Source: JANNPJ01 sp965200525 (lineage in GTDB: Bacteria; Actinomycetota; Actinomycetes; Actinomycetales; Kineosporiaceae). From it: a stretch of DNA of 64,000 nt. The notes beneath the pieces were generated by a model that was not told where the DNA came from, made no database searches, and was given only the letters and a program-made list of their open reading frames with translations. Each line of letters begins with the position of its first letter. Position 1 is the first letter of the stretch. Positions 44,498 through 53,425 of this stretch are shown piece by piece. The position numbers and the translations under genes are program-made. The stretch is from assembly GCA_965200525.1 (NCBI GenBank), contig OZ241368.1, positions 3,038,001-3,102,000 on the forward strand. Direction: 5' to 3'.

Positions 44498-45055
44498 TCG
44501 GGTCGACCACACATGTTTGTCAGGGCCATTGACGCTGTCGGCGCCGACCGGACGCCGCAAGCCTGGAGTGGCAAGCGACACGGGAAAGGGTCAGGGGTGA
44601 TCGGCGTCTTCGCGGGTTGTAGGTGGCGGGCGAGCCGTGTCCGAGATCCCAGCAGGCCTCGCTGAAGGCCTGGGCCGCGATGTCGTGTTCGAGGGCCACC
44701 CAGATGCCGCGGCGGCGTCACCGGTTGGCCGCACCAGGTGACCGCCGGTAAGTTCTGGTCGCCCGTCCGAACGACACATCGCTCCAGGCCATGCCGCAAT
44801 GGCGGGGTTCATGTCGCCGGGAGTTGTTGATCTTTAGGAGGCTACCGTCGGTGGAACCACCGGAAGGAGCTCTGTCGCCAGAATTGATGTCGACGCCGGC
44901 ATCATCTGGCTGGGCTGCTGCCGACATAGCGACCGGTTCTGTCTCCTGGGACCCGCCGCTGCCTACCGCCGGCAGCCCCGACGTGTGGTTGCCGTAGTGG
45001 CAGTCTTCTGCCGATTTACTTCCGATGTGATGGCGTACCGACCGTGGAGGGTGCA
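44498..45055. other. Intergenic, no convincing gene
   Basis: About 560 bases with several short frames, e.g. 44791-44997 plus, none supported. The end should hold the promoter of the Na+/H+ antiporter. Confidence 0.45.
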
Positions 45056-46630
45056 GTGCTGGCGTTAGTGATGATCGTGGTGCTTGGTTTTAGCGTGCTG
45101 GGCAGTGACTTGCTCGCTCACCGACTGACCATCGCCCCACCGATCGTCCTGCTGATCATCGGCGTACTGGTCGGGTTCGTCCCGGCTCTGCGCGATGCCC
45201 ATCTGCCGCCGGAGACGGTGTTGTTGGTGTTCCTGCCCGCACTGCTGTACTGGGAGTCGCTGACCACCTCGCTACGCGAGATCCGCTACAACTTGCGGGC
45301 AATCATGTTGGCCAGCACCGTTCTGGTTGTCCTTACCGCGGCTGCGGTTGCAGCTGCCGCCCACCTGCTGGGGATGCCGTGGGCGCCGGCATGGGTCCTG
45401 GGCGCGGCCCTAGCGCCCACTGATGCGACCGCTGTCGGAGTCATGGCCCACCTGCTGCCGCACCGCACTGTCACCACCTTACGTGCCGAGAGCCTTATCA
45501 ATGACGGAACCGCGCTGGTCGTCTACGGGCTGGCCCTCGGCGTCGCCACCGGTAGCAAACACTTGGGAGCACTGCACGTTGGCTGGCTTTTCCTCGTGTC
45601 CTACCTGGGCGGCGCGGCATGCGGTATCGCCACCGCGTGGATCGCTGTTCATGCCCGTAAGCGACTGAATGACCCGTTGCAGGAAAACGTCGCCACTCTA
45701 CTCACACCATTTGTGGCGTTTCTCGCCGCCGAAGCAATCGATGCCTCCGGCGTATTAGCTGTTGTGGTGTGCGGGCTGATCATGAGCCAAGCCGGACCGC
45801 GCGTCGGAAGCGCCGACACTCGCCACCAAACTGCAGGCTTCTGGACGTTGAGCACGTACCTGCTCAACGCCAGTCTGTTCGTCCTTGTCGGCCTCGAGCT
45901 GCAATCAGCAGCCCGCGGCCTCACCAGTGTCGACCTTACTCGCGGCGTCATCTCCGTCGTTCTCATCGCAGCCGTTACCACTGGTGTCCGTTTCGCGTGG
46001 CTCTTTAGTACCCCATACCTCATCCGGGTGCTAGATCGGCGCCCGGAACGAAAAGGACGACGCACCAGCGCCCGCACCCGCATTGTGAACGGCTTGTCCG
46101 GGTTCCGCGGCGCCGTGTCCCTCGCCGCCGCGCTGGCAGTCCCGCAGACCGTCACATCTGGCCAACATTTTCCCGACCGGGATCTCATCATCTTCATCAC
46201 CGGCGGTGTCATCGTCCTGACTCTTGCGCAAGGACTGTTACTTCCCCACGTCGTGGCCTGGGCCAACCTGCCATACGACAGCACCACCGATGACGAATTA
46301 CGCATGGCCGACACCACCGCTACGCAAGATGCACTGAGCGATCTTAGCGAGTTGGCGAGCACCTCCGGCTCAGACCCCAAGGTCACCAATCGGATACGGC
46401 AAGAACTAGAGACCCGTTTACGGGTTCTACGCGCTGGGCACCCAGAGGCCGACGACGCGGTCACCCTCGACCACCACGCCCAGTACGCGGATTTACACCG
46501 CACCGTCATCGATCATGAACGCGCCACCGTGCTACGACTGCGCGACGAACAGCACATTGATGACACCTCGCTTCGAGCCCTACAAGCCCGTCTCGACCTC
46601 GAAGAACTACGCTTACCCAACGACGAGTAA
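45056..46630 (+). CDS. Na+/H+ antiporter, CPA1/NhaP family
   Basis: 524 residues from GTG 45056, with GGAGG at 45046-45050; an earlier GTG at 45044 overlaps that ribosome site. About twelve helices carry the family marks: LLVFLPALLYWESL, LGAALAPTDATAVGVMAHLL (the ion-binding Asp motif), RAESLINDGTALVVYGLALG, ALFVLVGLELQ-like helix and NGLSGFRGAVSLAAALAVPQ. A ~130-residue charged cytoplasmic tail rich in Asp, Glu and Arg ends the chain and may sense pH or regulate. A strong hairpin follows the stop. Confidence 0.93.
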   Translation: MLALVMIVVLGFSVLGSDLLAHRLTIAPPIVLLIIGVLVGFVPALRDAHLPPETVLLVFLPALLYWESLTTSLREIRYNLRAIMLASTVLVVLTAAAVAAAAHLLGMPWAPAWVLGAALAPTDATAVGVMAHLLPHRTVTTLRAESLINDGTALVVYGLALGVATGSKHLGALHVGWLFLVSYLGGAACGIATAWIAVHARKRLNDPLQENVATLLTPFVAFLAAEAIDASGVLAVVVCGLIMSQAGPRVGSADTRHQTAGFWTLSTYLLNASLFVLVGLELQSAARGLTSVDLTRGVISVVLIAAVTTGVRFAWLFSTPYLIRVLDRRPERKGRRTSARTRIVNGLSGFRGAVSLAAALAVPQTVTSGQHFPDRDLIIFITGGVIVLTLAQGLLLPHVVAWANLPYDSTTDDELRMADTTATQDALSDLSELASTSGSDPKVTNRIRQELETRLRVLRAGHPEADDAVTLDHHAQYADLHRTVIDHERATVLRLRDEQHIDDTSLRALQARLDLEELRLPNDE

Positions 46631-46639
46631 CTGGTTCCC

Positions 46640-46664
46640 TCGTGGTCCCATAACGCGACCACGA
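46640..46664 (+). terminator. Hairpin terminator after the Na+/H+ antiporter
   Basis: TCGTGGTC, a 9-base loop and GACCACGA form an 8-bp perfect stem 10 bases after the stop. No T tract, as is common in high-GC genomes. Confidence 0.7.
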
Positions 46665-46714
46665 AAGCAAACCCGGTTCGTGAGTCGCTACTAAGCTAAT
46701 TACCCGACCAAGCC

Positions 46715-47120
46715 GCCCCTCACGCCCAGCCCGGCGCAACGGCGCCAAGACCGACGAACTGGACGCCGCCCGAGCAGCCCGTGAGGCGCTCACCCGCGAC
46801 CACCCGGCCGCCCCACGACCCCGCGGAGACCGCGAGGCCACGCGCGTCATGTTGGCCGCCCGACGATGCGCCGTAGCGGCCCGCAGCGAGGCCATCGGAC
46901 AACTCAAGGCGCTGATCATCAACGCGCCCGGAGCCGTACGTGAGCGACAGCGTCGAGGCACCACCGACCAACAACTCGACCGCTGTTCCCGCCTTTGACC
47001 CTTCCTTCGCACTCCGTCGAGACCTACGCCGCCCGACGCACCGAAGGCAAACCCCCGCGCGAGATCAAGCGCTGCCTCAAAAGAGCCATCACTCGCGAGA
47101 TTTACCGGCTCCTCGAAGCC
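46715..47120 (+). pseudogene. IS110-family transposase, middle and end fragments
   Basis: RRNGAKTDELDAARAAREAL, DREATRVMLAARRCAVAARS and EAIGQLKALIINAPGAVRE come from the middle of an IS110 transposase. After a gap and frame change, ETYAARRTEGKPPREIKRCL, KRAITREIYRLLE is its C-terminus. The DEDD N-terminus and the central Ser domain are missing. A different lineage from the 32.3-kb copy. Confidence 0.75.
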
Positions 47121-47244
47121 ACGCCAAGATCGCTCACCAATCCGAACACGCGTCTTGACGATAGAAGCATCTTCGTCGAAGCCATCGCCGACGAGGTCAC
47201 GACGCCGGCATGCGGGTGGTTGCCGATGGGCGTCCTGGCTGAGG

Positions 47245-47502
47245 TCAGGTGTTGGAGACTCTCATCAGATGGCGCCAGAATTTGCGGCACGGCTGGCAGT
47301 CCAGTTCTTCCAAGACCGCATCGAAGGGGACCTGCCGGATGTCACCGGCCGTCCCACCGGTGCACACGAGGACCTGCCGGTTGGCGATGTCAGCCACGAG
47401 GTGAACTGGGGAGCCCGGTCCGAATCGGCCCCACCGGTACGAGGTACCCACCGCCACATCCACACCCAATGATCGGCCCAAATTGCGACCGAATTGAGCC
47501 AC
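47245..47502 (-). CDS. Small CQPC-motif protein, copy 2
   Basis: 85 codons from GTG 47502. The core VDVAVGTSYRWGRFGPGSPV, HLVADIANRQVLVCTGG, FDAVLEELDCQPCRKFWRHL, MRVSNT parallels copy 1 at 40338 from the same internal GTG to the same stop position. Conserved RWGR, GSPVH, NRQVL, CTG and CQPCR boxes suggest selection. It faces the opposite way to copy 1 and lies ~270 bases from a DUF4326 remnant. Function unknown. Confidence 0.7.
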   Translation of the reverse strand: MAQFGRNLGRSLGVDVAVGTSYRWGRFGPGSPVHLVADIANRQVLVCTGGTAGDIRQVPFDAVLEELDCQPCRKFWRHLMRVSNT

Positions 47503-47769
47503 TCACCCAACTGACGCGAAATTGTGTCAATCTGACGTGCTGGTGCTTCCCAAGGTCAGCGGGCCGGTGATGAGCCCGGGCTGGCCGGCGGGGCGGATGA
47601 CAGGCCGGCCGGCGCCTTAACGCCGCCAGCGTCAGTGGGGCCGTGCGGCGTGGCCTTGGGCGCCGGGTGCACGGACGCACCAGGCCCGCTCTTTGCTCGG
47701 ACAGACCTGCTGAAACACCGTCGTCGCAGCCGCGACGCGGTGACCGCAGACATCCCCCTTAGCGTCTAC

Positions 47770-48110
47770 TGACGTGGGCCGGTGGCTGCGATGATGCTGA
47801 CGCTGGGGTACGTGGTGGCCTCGGCCAGGCGGGCGCGGCACGAGCGTCGATGTCGAACCACCGACGGGGCAGGTGGTATGCGCACTGCGGCGCAGTCAGG
47901 TCGACGACGATCAGACGGCCGGCGAGAGGCACGATCATGGCGTGGTGCAGGAACCCCATGATCTATGACTGCTCGTCGAGCAAGCCGGTGATAAGAGCCG
48001 GCTGAGCCGGGAAGCTGGCGGCCGTGAGTGCGGCTGGGATCTGTGGTTGCCAGATGAGGCCGTGACCGTCGGTGGGGAAAATTCCGGCGCAGGATGTGGT
48101 CAGGTGGCCC
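47770..48110 (-). pseudogene. DUF4326 remnant, third copy (C-terminal part)
   Basis: The minus strand reads FPTDGHGLIWQPQIPA, then a stop, then MGFLHHAMIVPLAGRLIVVD, LTAPQCAYHLPRRWFDID and a frame-shifted end. This matches the last ~120 residues of the 16.2-kb copy (AFLHHATIVTLADQLIVVDL, FAHHLPRRWF). The N-terminal CWC part is absent. DNA similarity to the 16.2-kb locus continues beyond the stop to about 47640. Confidence 0.75.
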
Positions 48111-48316
48111 AGCCTGGATCCGGGGCGATGTTTCAACGGCTCCCCGAGATCAACCCTGGGCGGACCGATCGTGATCAGTTTTCAGGAGTCGCCGGGGGAT
48201 GTTGCTGAAATCACAGGCGCAGATCATTTTGTTGGTTGAACAAGCTATGGCGCGGTTAGTACGGTCCGGATAATGGGTAGCGGGTCCCTCGCCCGCGTTC
48301 GCTGTGGAGGTTTGCC

Positions 48317-48646
48317 GTGGCTGAGTTGACTCGTTTGCCGGGGCCGATTGCTGATGTGTGGCAGTGGCAGCAGGAGGGGACGTGCCGGGAGGCCGACCCG
48401 CGGTTGTTCTTTCATCCCGAAAGTGAACGTGGCCCGGCCAAGCTGGCTCGTGATCGTGCGGCGGTCGCGGTGTGCGCAGGTTGCCCGGTGATCGAGCAGT
48501 GTCGCGGGCATGGGCTGTCGGTGCGCGAGCCGTATGGGGTGTGGGGTGGCCTTACCCAGGATGATCGGGAGGTGATCTACCGCCAACGTCGCGAGGATCG
48601 GCAGGGCGGTGGCAGACTAACGGACGTAACGGCTTCGCCCGGTTGA
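48317..48646 (+). CDS. WhiB-like iron-sulphur transcriptional regulator
   Basis: 109 residues from GTG 48317, with GGAGG at 48306-48310. The cluster ligands are Cys23, Cys53, Cys56 and Cys62 (GTCREADPRLFF, VAVCAGCPVIEQC). The turn GVWGG is at residues 74-78, followed by basic RQRREDRQ that contacts DNA. A complete WhiB of the usual length. The close paralogue at 37940 is truncated exactly at the GVWGG Trp. An ANTAR gene follows 350 bases downstream on the same strand. Confidence 0.95.
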   Translation: MAELTRLPGPIADVWQWQQEGTCREADPRLFFHPESERGPAKLARDRAAVAVCAGCPVIEQCRGHGLSVREPYGVWGGLTQDDREVIYRQRREDRQGGGRLTDVTASPG

Positions 48647-48998
48647 GTCAGGCGCGGCCCCGGCACGAGGCAGCAACCGACCGTCAGGCAGAGAAAGAGA
48701 ATCGTCGTTGCCGGCGCGCCGCGCGTGAGCGGTAGCGCTGACGCAGTTGGTGCAGGTGCTTGGTGAGGTGATCGGACACCCCCGTACGTGGGGGCCGCGC
48801 TGTTCTGGTCTGTGGCATACGAAGCAGTCTGCGTCTGGTGGCGCGAATCCGCCTGATCAAGCCCGGCGGCCATCGCAGCCCTGGAGGGGGCTGAGGGTCA
48901 ACCGGGGGCGTACGGCGTTGGCGTACGGTGCGCTGAGACCGCCAGGCGGCGTCAGGAACTGAGGCCGTACATCCACGACTCACCAGCGGGGGATTCTC

Positions 48999-49397
48999 TT
49001 GGTGCCAGCCCTGCCCGAAGACGGGCGCGCAGCCGATGAGCTTCCCACCGGCGGTCCGGCCTCGGCGCAGGACCGGGATGACAGCACGGTTCAGGAGCTC
49101 ACCGGTGAGGTTGCCGGGTTGCGTCTGGCTTTGGACAGCCGGGACATCATCGGTCAGGCCAAGGGAGTGACCCGGGTTCTTCTGCGGTGTGATGCCCAGG
49201 AGGCGTTCGACCTGCTGGCCGATCTGTCCCAAGGGACCAATCGCAGGCTGCGTGACCTCGCCGTCCTGGTCGTTGACTGCGCGGCCACCGGCCAGCCGTT
49301 GCCCCAGGATCTCGCCGTCATCTGGAACCGTCGAACCGCGACCCCCGTGGTGGGCCAGCCGGCCACAAACGCACCGGGGCCAGCGGCAGCTGGGTGA
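48999..49397 (+). CDS. Stand-alone ANTAR-domain protein
   Basis: 132 residues from TTG 48999, or GTG 49002; GGGGGA lies 6-9 bases upstream. A short coiled-coil-like segment (VQELTGEVAGLRLALDSRD) precedes the ANTAR domain: IIGQAKGVTRVLLRCDAQEA, FDLLADLSQGTNRRLRDLAV. It has no GAF sensor. ANTAR output is RNA binding and antitermination; control may come from dimer formation. A Pro/Ala tail ends the chain. Confidence 0.85.
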   Translation: MVPALPEDGRAADELPTGGPASAQDRDDSTVQELTGEVAGLRLALDSRDIIGQAKGVTRVLLRCDAQEAFDLLADLSQGTNRRLRDLAVLVVDCAATGQPLPQDLAVIWNRRTATPVVGQPATNAPGPAAAG

Positions 49398-49992
49398 GCG
49401 GGGTTCCCGGCGTGCCGCGCCTTGAAACGCCGGGCAAAAGAGACAGACACGACGTGCACGCTGGCTCTACCCCCACGGTCACCTTCCCAGGTGTGGTCAG
49501 TTTCGCCTCTTCAGACGCCGCGCTGAGGGCGTCACGCGGACGGAGTCCGCGATCCTCCTGAGCGGGCCCCGTCTGACATGCGCCAACGTCCTTCATGCCT
49601 CGCCGAAGGCCAGGGGTCCGCGGTCCGCCCATGCCCGCCGAGGGGTCGGAGACAACTCAAGCGCAGTTAGGCGTGCCCCGCTGGACGGGTCTACTGGGTG
49701 ATGAGTTGGTGTGCACCAGAATTAAAGACAAAAGTGAACGCGAGTCGACTTCGACCGTTAACTTCCTTATGTCGGTATTGCTCGACTCACGGTTAGGGAC
49801 TTAGCGGACAGCGTGGTTCGTTTTTCGCTTCCATGATGCGGGTTCAAAGTTTGTGCGTCATGGTCTCTGCACTGGGCCGTCTTCCCTGGTGAAGGCCTGC
49901 ACGTCGGACACACACCGGTGTTCGTCTGGTGTTGGCTTTCGGGCCGTCCCTCGTCGGCTCTTCCTTTTTGACCATGGAAGGACTACCCCCTC
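49398..49992. other. Intergenic with possible SigB-type promoter
   Basis: No gene recognised in ~590 bases. GTTT at ~49819 and GGGTT at ~49839, spaced ~16, resemble the actinobacterial SigB pattern and would serve the channel gene at 49993. Weak evidence. Confidence 0.35.
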
Positions 49993-50793
49993 ATGCGTGC
50001 CTTCACGCCTGTTTCGAAGGTCGATTATTCGACCGGTGTCAGTAATGCCTGGTCGAACGTCGCGACGTTCGTGCCGAAGCTGATCGTGTTCCTGCTGATC
50101 TTGATCATCGGGTACATCATCGCGAAGGTCCTGTCCAAAGTGGTGAACGGGATCCTGGAGCGAGTCGGCTTCGACAAGGCGGTGGAGCGCGGCGGTGTCG
50201 GGCGGGCCCTGGAGTCCTCGAAGTACGACGCCTCGGACATCCTGGCGAAGCTGGTGTTCTACACGATCATGCTGTTCGTCCTGTCGACGGCGTTCGGGGT
50301 GTTCGGCCCGAACCCGATCAGTGGGTACCTGCAGGCGGTCATCGGATACCTGCCGAAGGTGTTCGTCGCCATCGTCATCGTCGTGATCGCTTCCGCAGTC
50401 GCGGCCGGCGCGAAGACCCTCATCGAAGGCAGCCTCGGCGGCCTGTCGTACGGGAAGCTGCTGGCCAACGCGGTCTCCATCCTGATCCTGGCGTTCGGGA
50501 TCATCGCCGCCCTGGACCAGTTGCAGATCGCGCAGAACGTCGTCAACGGCATCCTCTACGCCACCCTCGCCGCTCTCGTGGGTGTCGTGGTCGTGGCTGT
50601 CGGTGGCGGCGGGATCGTCCCGATGCGCGCCCGGTGGGAAGCGGCCCTGGCCACGTATGACGTGGAAAAGCACAACGTGCGCCAGCAGGTCGCCTCCGCG
50701 CCCAGTGTGAAGGCACAGGCCGACGCGGCCCGGGCCAAGGTTCAGGCCGCCGGCGCCTACCGAGACGAGACCCCCGGAAGCCACCGCTTCTGA
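49993..50793 (+). CDS. Small mechanosensitive-channel-like membrane protein (TM-helix repeat)
   Basis: 266 residues. Four to five helices carry the repeated TM_helix pattern: VPKLIVFLLILIIGYIIAKV followed by LSKVVNGILERVGFDKAVER, and later LPKVFVAIVIVVIASAVAAG with AKTLIEG. This is the arrangement of MscS-related CmpX-like proteins without the MscS beta domain. The last ~60 residues are a helical cytoplasmic tail. Likely role: envelope or osmotic stress. It is first gene of the stress cluster and is closed by a 13-bp hairpin. Confidence 0.85.
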   Translation: MRAFTPVSKVDYSTGVSNAWSNVATFVPKLIVFLLILIIGYIIAKVLSKVVNGILERVGFDKAVERGGVGRALESSKYDASDILAKLVFYTIMLFVLSTAFGVFGPNPISGYLQAVIGYLPKVFVAIVIVVIASAVAAGAKTLIEGSLGGLSYGKLLANAVSILILAFGIIAALDQLQIAQNVVNGILYATLAALVGVVVVAVGGGGIVPMRARWEAALATYDVEKHNVRQQVASAPSVKAQADAARAKVQAAGAYRDETPGSHRF

Positions 50794-50816
50794 CCGGGTC
50801 CGTCTCCCCCATTGCT

Positions 50817-50855
50817 GCCTGGTCGTCCCGGATATGAGGGCTGGGGCGACCAGGC
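50817..50855 (+). terminator. Hairpin terminator
   Basis: GCCTGGTCGTCCC and GGGGCGACCAGGC pair over 13 positions (one T-G) around a 13-base loop, 24 bases after the channel gene stop. Confidence 0.75.
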
Positions 50856-50994
50856 CGCACCACCTAGATCATCTCGCGTCTTGCTGCTCCATCCGTACGG
50901 CCGCCGGCTGCTCGTGCTGGTGGGGGACTGCCGTCACCTGTGGGGGGACGGTGACCCAGACCCAGACTCCACCTAAGTTTCAGGAGACACCGCT

Positions 50995-51666
50995 GTGGCA
51001 GATCGCAACACCGACCCGAACCACTCCGTGGGCGCGCACCCGATCGGCGCACCAGCCAGGAAGTTCCCTGCCTGGCTGATCCCGCTGCTCGCCCTGCTCG
51101 TGCTGGCGGTGATCCTGCTGCTGCTGCTCAGTCGCTGCGGCGGCAATGACGACACCAAGAACACTGCGACGCCCACGACCACCAGCACCGCCGCATCTGC
51201 GGCGAGCACTGCGGCGACTGCCACGACGGACCCGACCGCCTCAGCGGTCGCAACCACGGCGGGCGGTGACGCAGTCGGCGGTGCCGGGATCATCACCGCC
51301 GATGACTCGCCCCTGCTGCCCCTGGCCAACGCCACCAAGATCGGCGCCAGCGGTGACCTCTCCGCGTATGCCGGCACCGACGCCACGGCCACGGCGGTCG
51401 CGGTGCAGTCGGTCCCGGCGGACGAAGGATTCTGGGTTGGCTCCAGCGCCAGTGACCGGGTATGGGTCCAGCTGACCGGCAAGGCCGGGGAGTCCCCGTA
51501 CACGGTGAAGAGAGGCGACGCCGTGGCGTTCACCGGCAAGGTCGTCAAGAACGCCACCGGGTTCGCCAAGAGCGCCGGCGTCACCGACGCCGAAGGCAAG
51601 AAGCTACTCAATTCCCAGGGTCAGCACATCACGGTCGCCAAGAGCGCCCTGACCCTGGCCAAGTAA
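50995..51666 (+). CDS. Single-pass membrane protein with extracellular domain, unknown function
   Basis: 223 residues from GTG 50995; AGGAGA lies 9 bases upstream. A ~25-residue cytoplasmic start precedes one helix (WLIPLLALLVLAVILLLLLS) and a ~55-residue Thr/Ala spacer. A C-terminal domain of ~110 residues (GEGFWVGSS-like WVGSSASDRVWVQLTGKAGE, VKRGDAVAFTGKVVKNATGF) looks like a small beta-barrel of OB or SH3 type. Flanked by hairpins on both sides, it is its own transcription unit. No family name recognised. Confidence 0.75.
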   Translation: MADRNTDPNHSVGAHPIGAPARKFPAWLIPLLALLVLAVILLLLLSRCGGNDDTKNTATPTTTSTAASAASTAATATTDPTASAVATTAGGDAVGGAGIITADDSPLLPLANATKIGASGDLSAYAGTDATATAVAVQSVPADEGFWVGSSASDRVWVQLTGKAGESPYTVKRGDAVAFTGKVVKNATGFAKSAGVTDAEGKKLLNSQGQHITVAKSALTLAK

Positions 51667-51681
51667 CAACCCTCATTCGTG

Positions 51682-51704
51682 CCGTCACCGGCAATTGGTG
51701 ACGG
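51682..51704 (+). terminator. Hairpin terminator
   Basis: CCGTCACC, a 7-base loop and GGTGACGG form a perfect 8-bp stem 16 bases after the stop. Confidence 0.7.
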
Positions 51705-51742
51705 TCCTGCCCCTCATGGAAGAGACAGTTGGAGGCACTACC

Positions 51743-52606
51743 GTGATTGATCAGTCCCAGGCCCAGCAGCTCATCGGCCAGCAGTTGCGCACCCGCGACG
51801 GCGACAAGATCGGCACCATCGGTCAGCTGTACATCGACGACTACCACGGCGCCCCCGAGTGGGTCACCGTCAACACCGGCATGTTCGGCACCAACGAGTC
51901 GTTCGTGCCCCTGGCCGAAGCCACCCTCTCCGGTGACGACCTGGTCGTGCCTTACACCAAGGACCAGATCAAGGACGCCCCGAACGTCAGCGACTCCGGC
52001 CACCTCACCGAAGCCGAAGAGCAGGGCCTGTACGAGCACTACAACGTCCCTTACACCACCGAGGGCTCCACCTTCGCTGACACCACCGGTGGCACTGGCG
52101 GGAGCACCGGCGGCGCGGCGTACACCACCGGCTACCAGGACACCGACACCGACTACACCGGCACCGAGCGTGCCGTGGGGTATGACACCTCCGGCCCGAG
52201 CACGGATTCGGCGATGACCCGCTCGGAGGAGCAGCTCAACGTCGGCACCGAAACGGTGCAGGCCGGTAAGGCCCGGCTGCGGAAGTGGATTGAGACCGAG
52301 AACGTCCAGGTCAACGTGCCGATCAAGCGTGAGAAGGCGGTCCTGGTCACCGAGGCGATCACTGACGCCAATCGTGGTGACGCCTACGACGGCCCGGACA
52401 TCAGCGAGGAAGAGCACGAGGTCGTCCTCAGTGAGGAGCGTCCCGTGGTGTCCAAGGAGACCGTCGCCAAGGAGCGGGTGCGTCTGGACAAGCAGGTCGT
52501 CGAATCCACCGAAACCGTGGGTGGTGACGTCCGCAAGGAACGGATCGAGGTCGAAGGCGACGTCGAGAACGACACCACCAACCGCTCGGGCAAGAACAAG
52601 CGCTGA
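51743..52606 (+). CDS. PRC-barrel and DUF2382 stress protein
   Basis: 287 residues from GTG 51743, preferred over an upstream ATG because GGAGG lies seven bases before it. An N-terminal PRC-barrel (residues ~5-80: GQQLRTRDGDKIGTIGQLYI, VNTGMFGTNESFVPLAEATL) is followed by a Gly/Thr/Tyr-rich linker. A C-terminal DUF2382 domain (SEEQLNVGTETVQAGKARLR, VQVNVPIKREKAVLVTEAI, EVVLSEERPVVSKETVAKER) completes it. Such soluble proteins are common in stress-tolerant actinobacteria and cyanobacteria. Two hairpins follow. Confidence 0.93.
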   Translation: MIDQSQAQQLIGQQLRTRDGDKIGTIGQLYIDDYHGAPEWVTVNTGMFGTNESFVPLAEATLSGDDLVVPYTKDQIKDAPNVSDSGHLTEAEEQGLYEHYNVPYTTEGSTFADTTGGTGGSTGGAAYTTGYQDTDTDYTGTERAVGYDTSGPSTDSAMTRSEEQLNVGTETVQAGKARLRKWIETENVQVNVPIKREKAVLVTEAITDANRGDAYDGPDISEEEHEVVLSEERPVVSKETVAKERVRLDKQVVESTETVGGDVRKERIEVEGDVENDTTNRSGKNKR

Positions 52607-52645
52607 ACGAACTGGCATAGACCCGGCTGGCACCCGTCAGCCGAC

Positions 52646-52711
52646 GTCCGCGCCCTGACCACAGGCGCGGACCCGGGCCGGGGACCAGGCACCACGCCTC
52701 GTCCCCGGCCC
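52646..52711 (+). terminator. Two tandem hairpins
   Basis: First stem: 52646-52654 pairs with 52664-52672 (GTCCGCGCC/GGCGCGGAC). Second stem: 52675-52685 pairs with 52701-52711 (GGGCCGGGGAC/GTCCCCGGCCC). Both are perfect, 9 and 11 bp, 40 bases after the DUF2382 stop. Confidence 0.8.
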
Positions 52712-52800
52712 ACCCGCACGACCCACCTCCACAACTGTGGAACCCAGAGGAGCTTCGACCCAGCCGGGTCGCTCACTGCCCTGCTAGGAAGGCAAATTCA

Positions 52801-53310
52801 ATGGCCACCGAAGGTTCGCACCGCCTGCAACCTGACGACGACCGACCCACCGACGCCCATACCGGCCAGCACCAGTTCGACCGATCGCAGGTCGACCGCG
52901 ATGATCATCCAGATCGTGCCGGGCAAAACAACCGGGTCGCTCCCGTGGAGGAGCAGCGGGTGCTGCCGGCCAAGACCAGCGCCGCCGCGGTATTTGCCCT
53001 GATCTTCGGATTGTCGGCGCTGCTGGCGGTACTGACGGTCATCCTGGCCCCCCTGGGCCTTGTTCTGGCCATCATCGGGATCATCCTGGCCGTCATCGGG
53101 ATGAAGATGGCCAAACGAGTCGGCGTCACCGGCCGCGGCGTCGCCCTCGGCGGGCTGGTCCTGGCCGTGCTCGCCCTGATCCTGGGCATCACCCTCGCCG
53201 TCGGCGTGACGACCTTCCTCAACAACAAGACCGCCGTCGACCGCCTCGACAAGCAGGTCCAGAAACTGCGGGACAACCTCCCGGCGAAGGTCGACATCCC
53301 TTCGAAGTAA
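52801..53310 (+). CDS. DUF4190-like membrane protein
   Basis: 169 residues; AGGAAGG lies 9 bases before the ATG. A ~55-residue hydrophilic, His/Asp/Arg-rich N-terminus precedes helices AAAVFALIFGLSALLAVLTV, ILAPLGLVLAIIGIILAVIG and GGLVLAVLALILGITLAVGV, with MKMAKRVGVTGRGVALGG between as in DUF4190 proteins. The tail is short and charged. Function unknown; it belongs to the envelope-stress run. Confidence 0.85.
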   Translation: MATEGSHRLQPDDDRPTDAHTGQHQFDRSQVDRDDHPDRAGQNNRVAPVEEQRVLPAKTSAAAVFALIFGLSALLAVLTVILAPLGLVLAIIGIILAVIGMKMAKRVGVTGRGVALGGLVLAVLALILGITLAVGVTTFLNNKTAVDRLDKQVQKLRDNLPAKVDIPSK

Positions 53311-53361
53311 CCCCCCTTCGAAGTGACCAAGGCGCGGTCAGGTGAGTGTGACGCAGGTCAG

Positions 53362-53389
53362 CTGACATGGATGCGGGATCTGGCATAAT
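53362..53389 (+). promoter_or_regulatory. Candidate sigma-70 type promoter
   Basis: CTGACA at 53362-53367 and CATAAT at 53384-53389 with a 16-base spacer, 36 bases before the DUF1508 start. CATAAT is conspicuous in this GC-rich sequence. Confidence 0.45.
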
Positions 53390-53425
53390 TTTCGGCTCCG
53401 GTTCCGCCCGTCTCAAGGAGTAATG

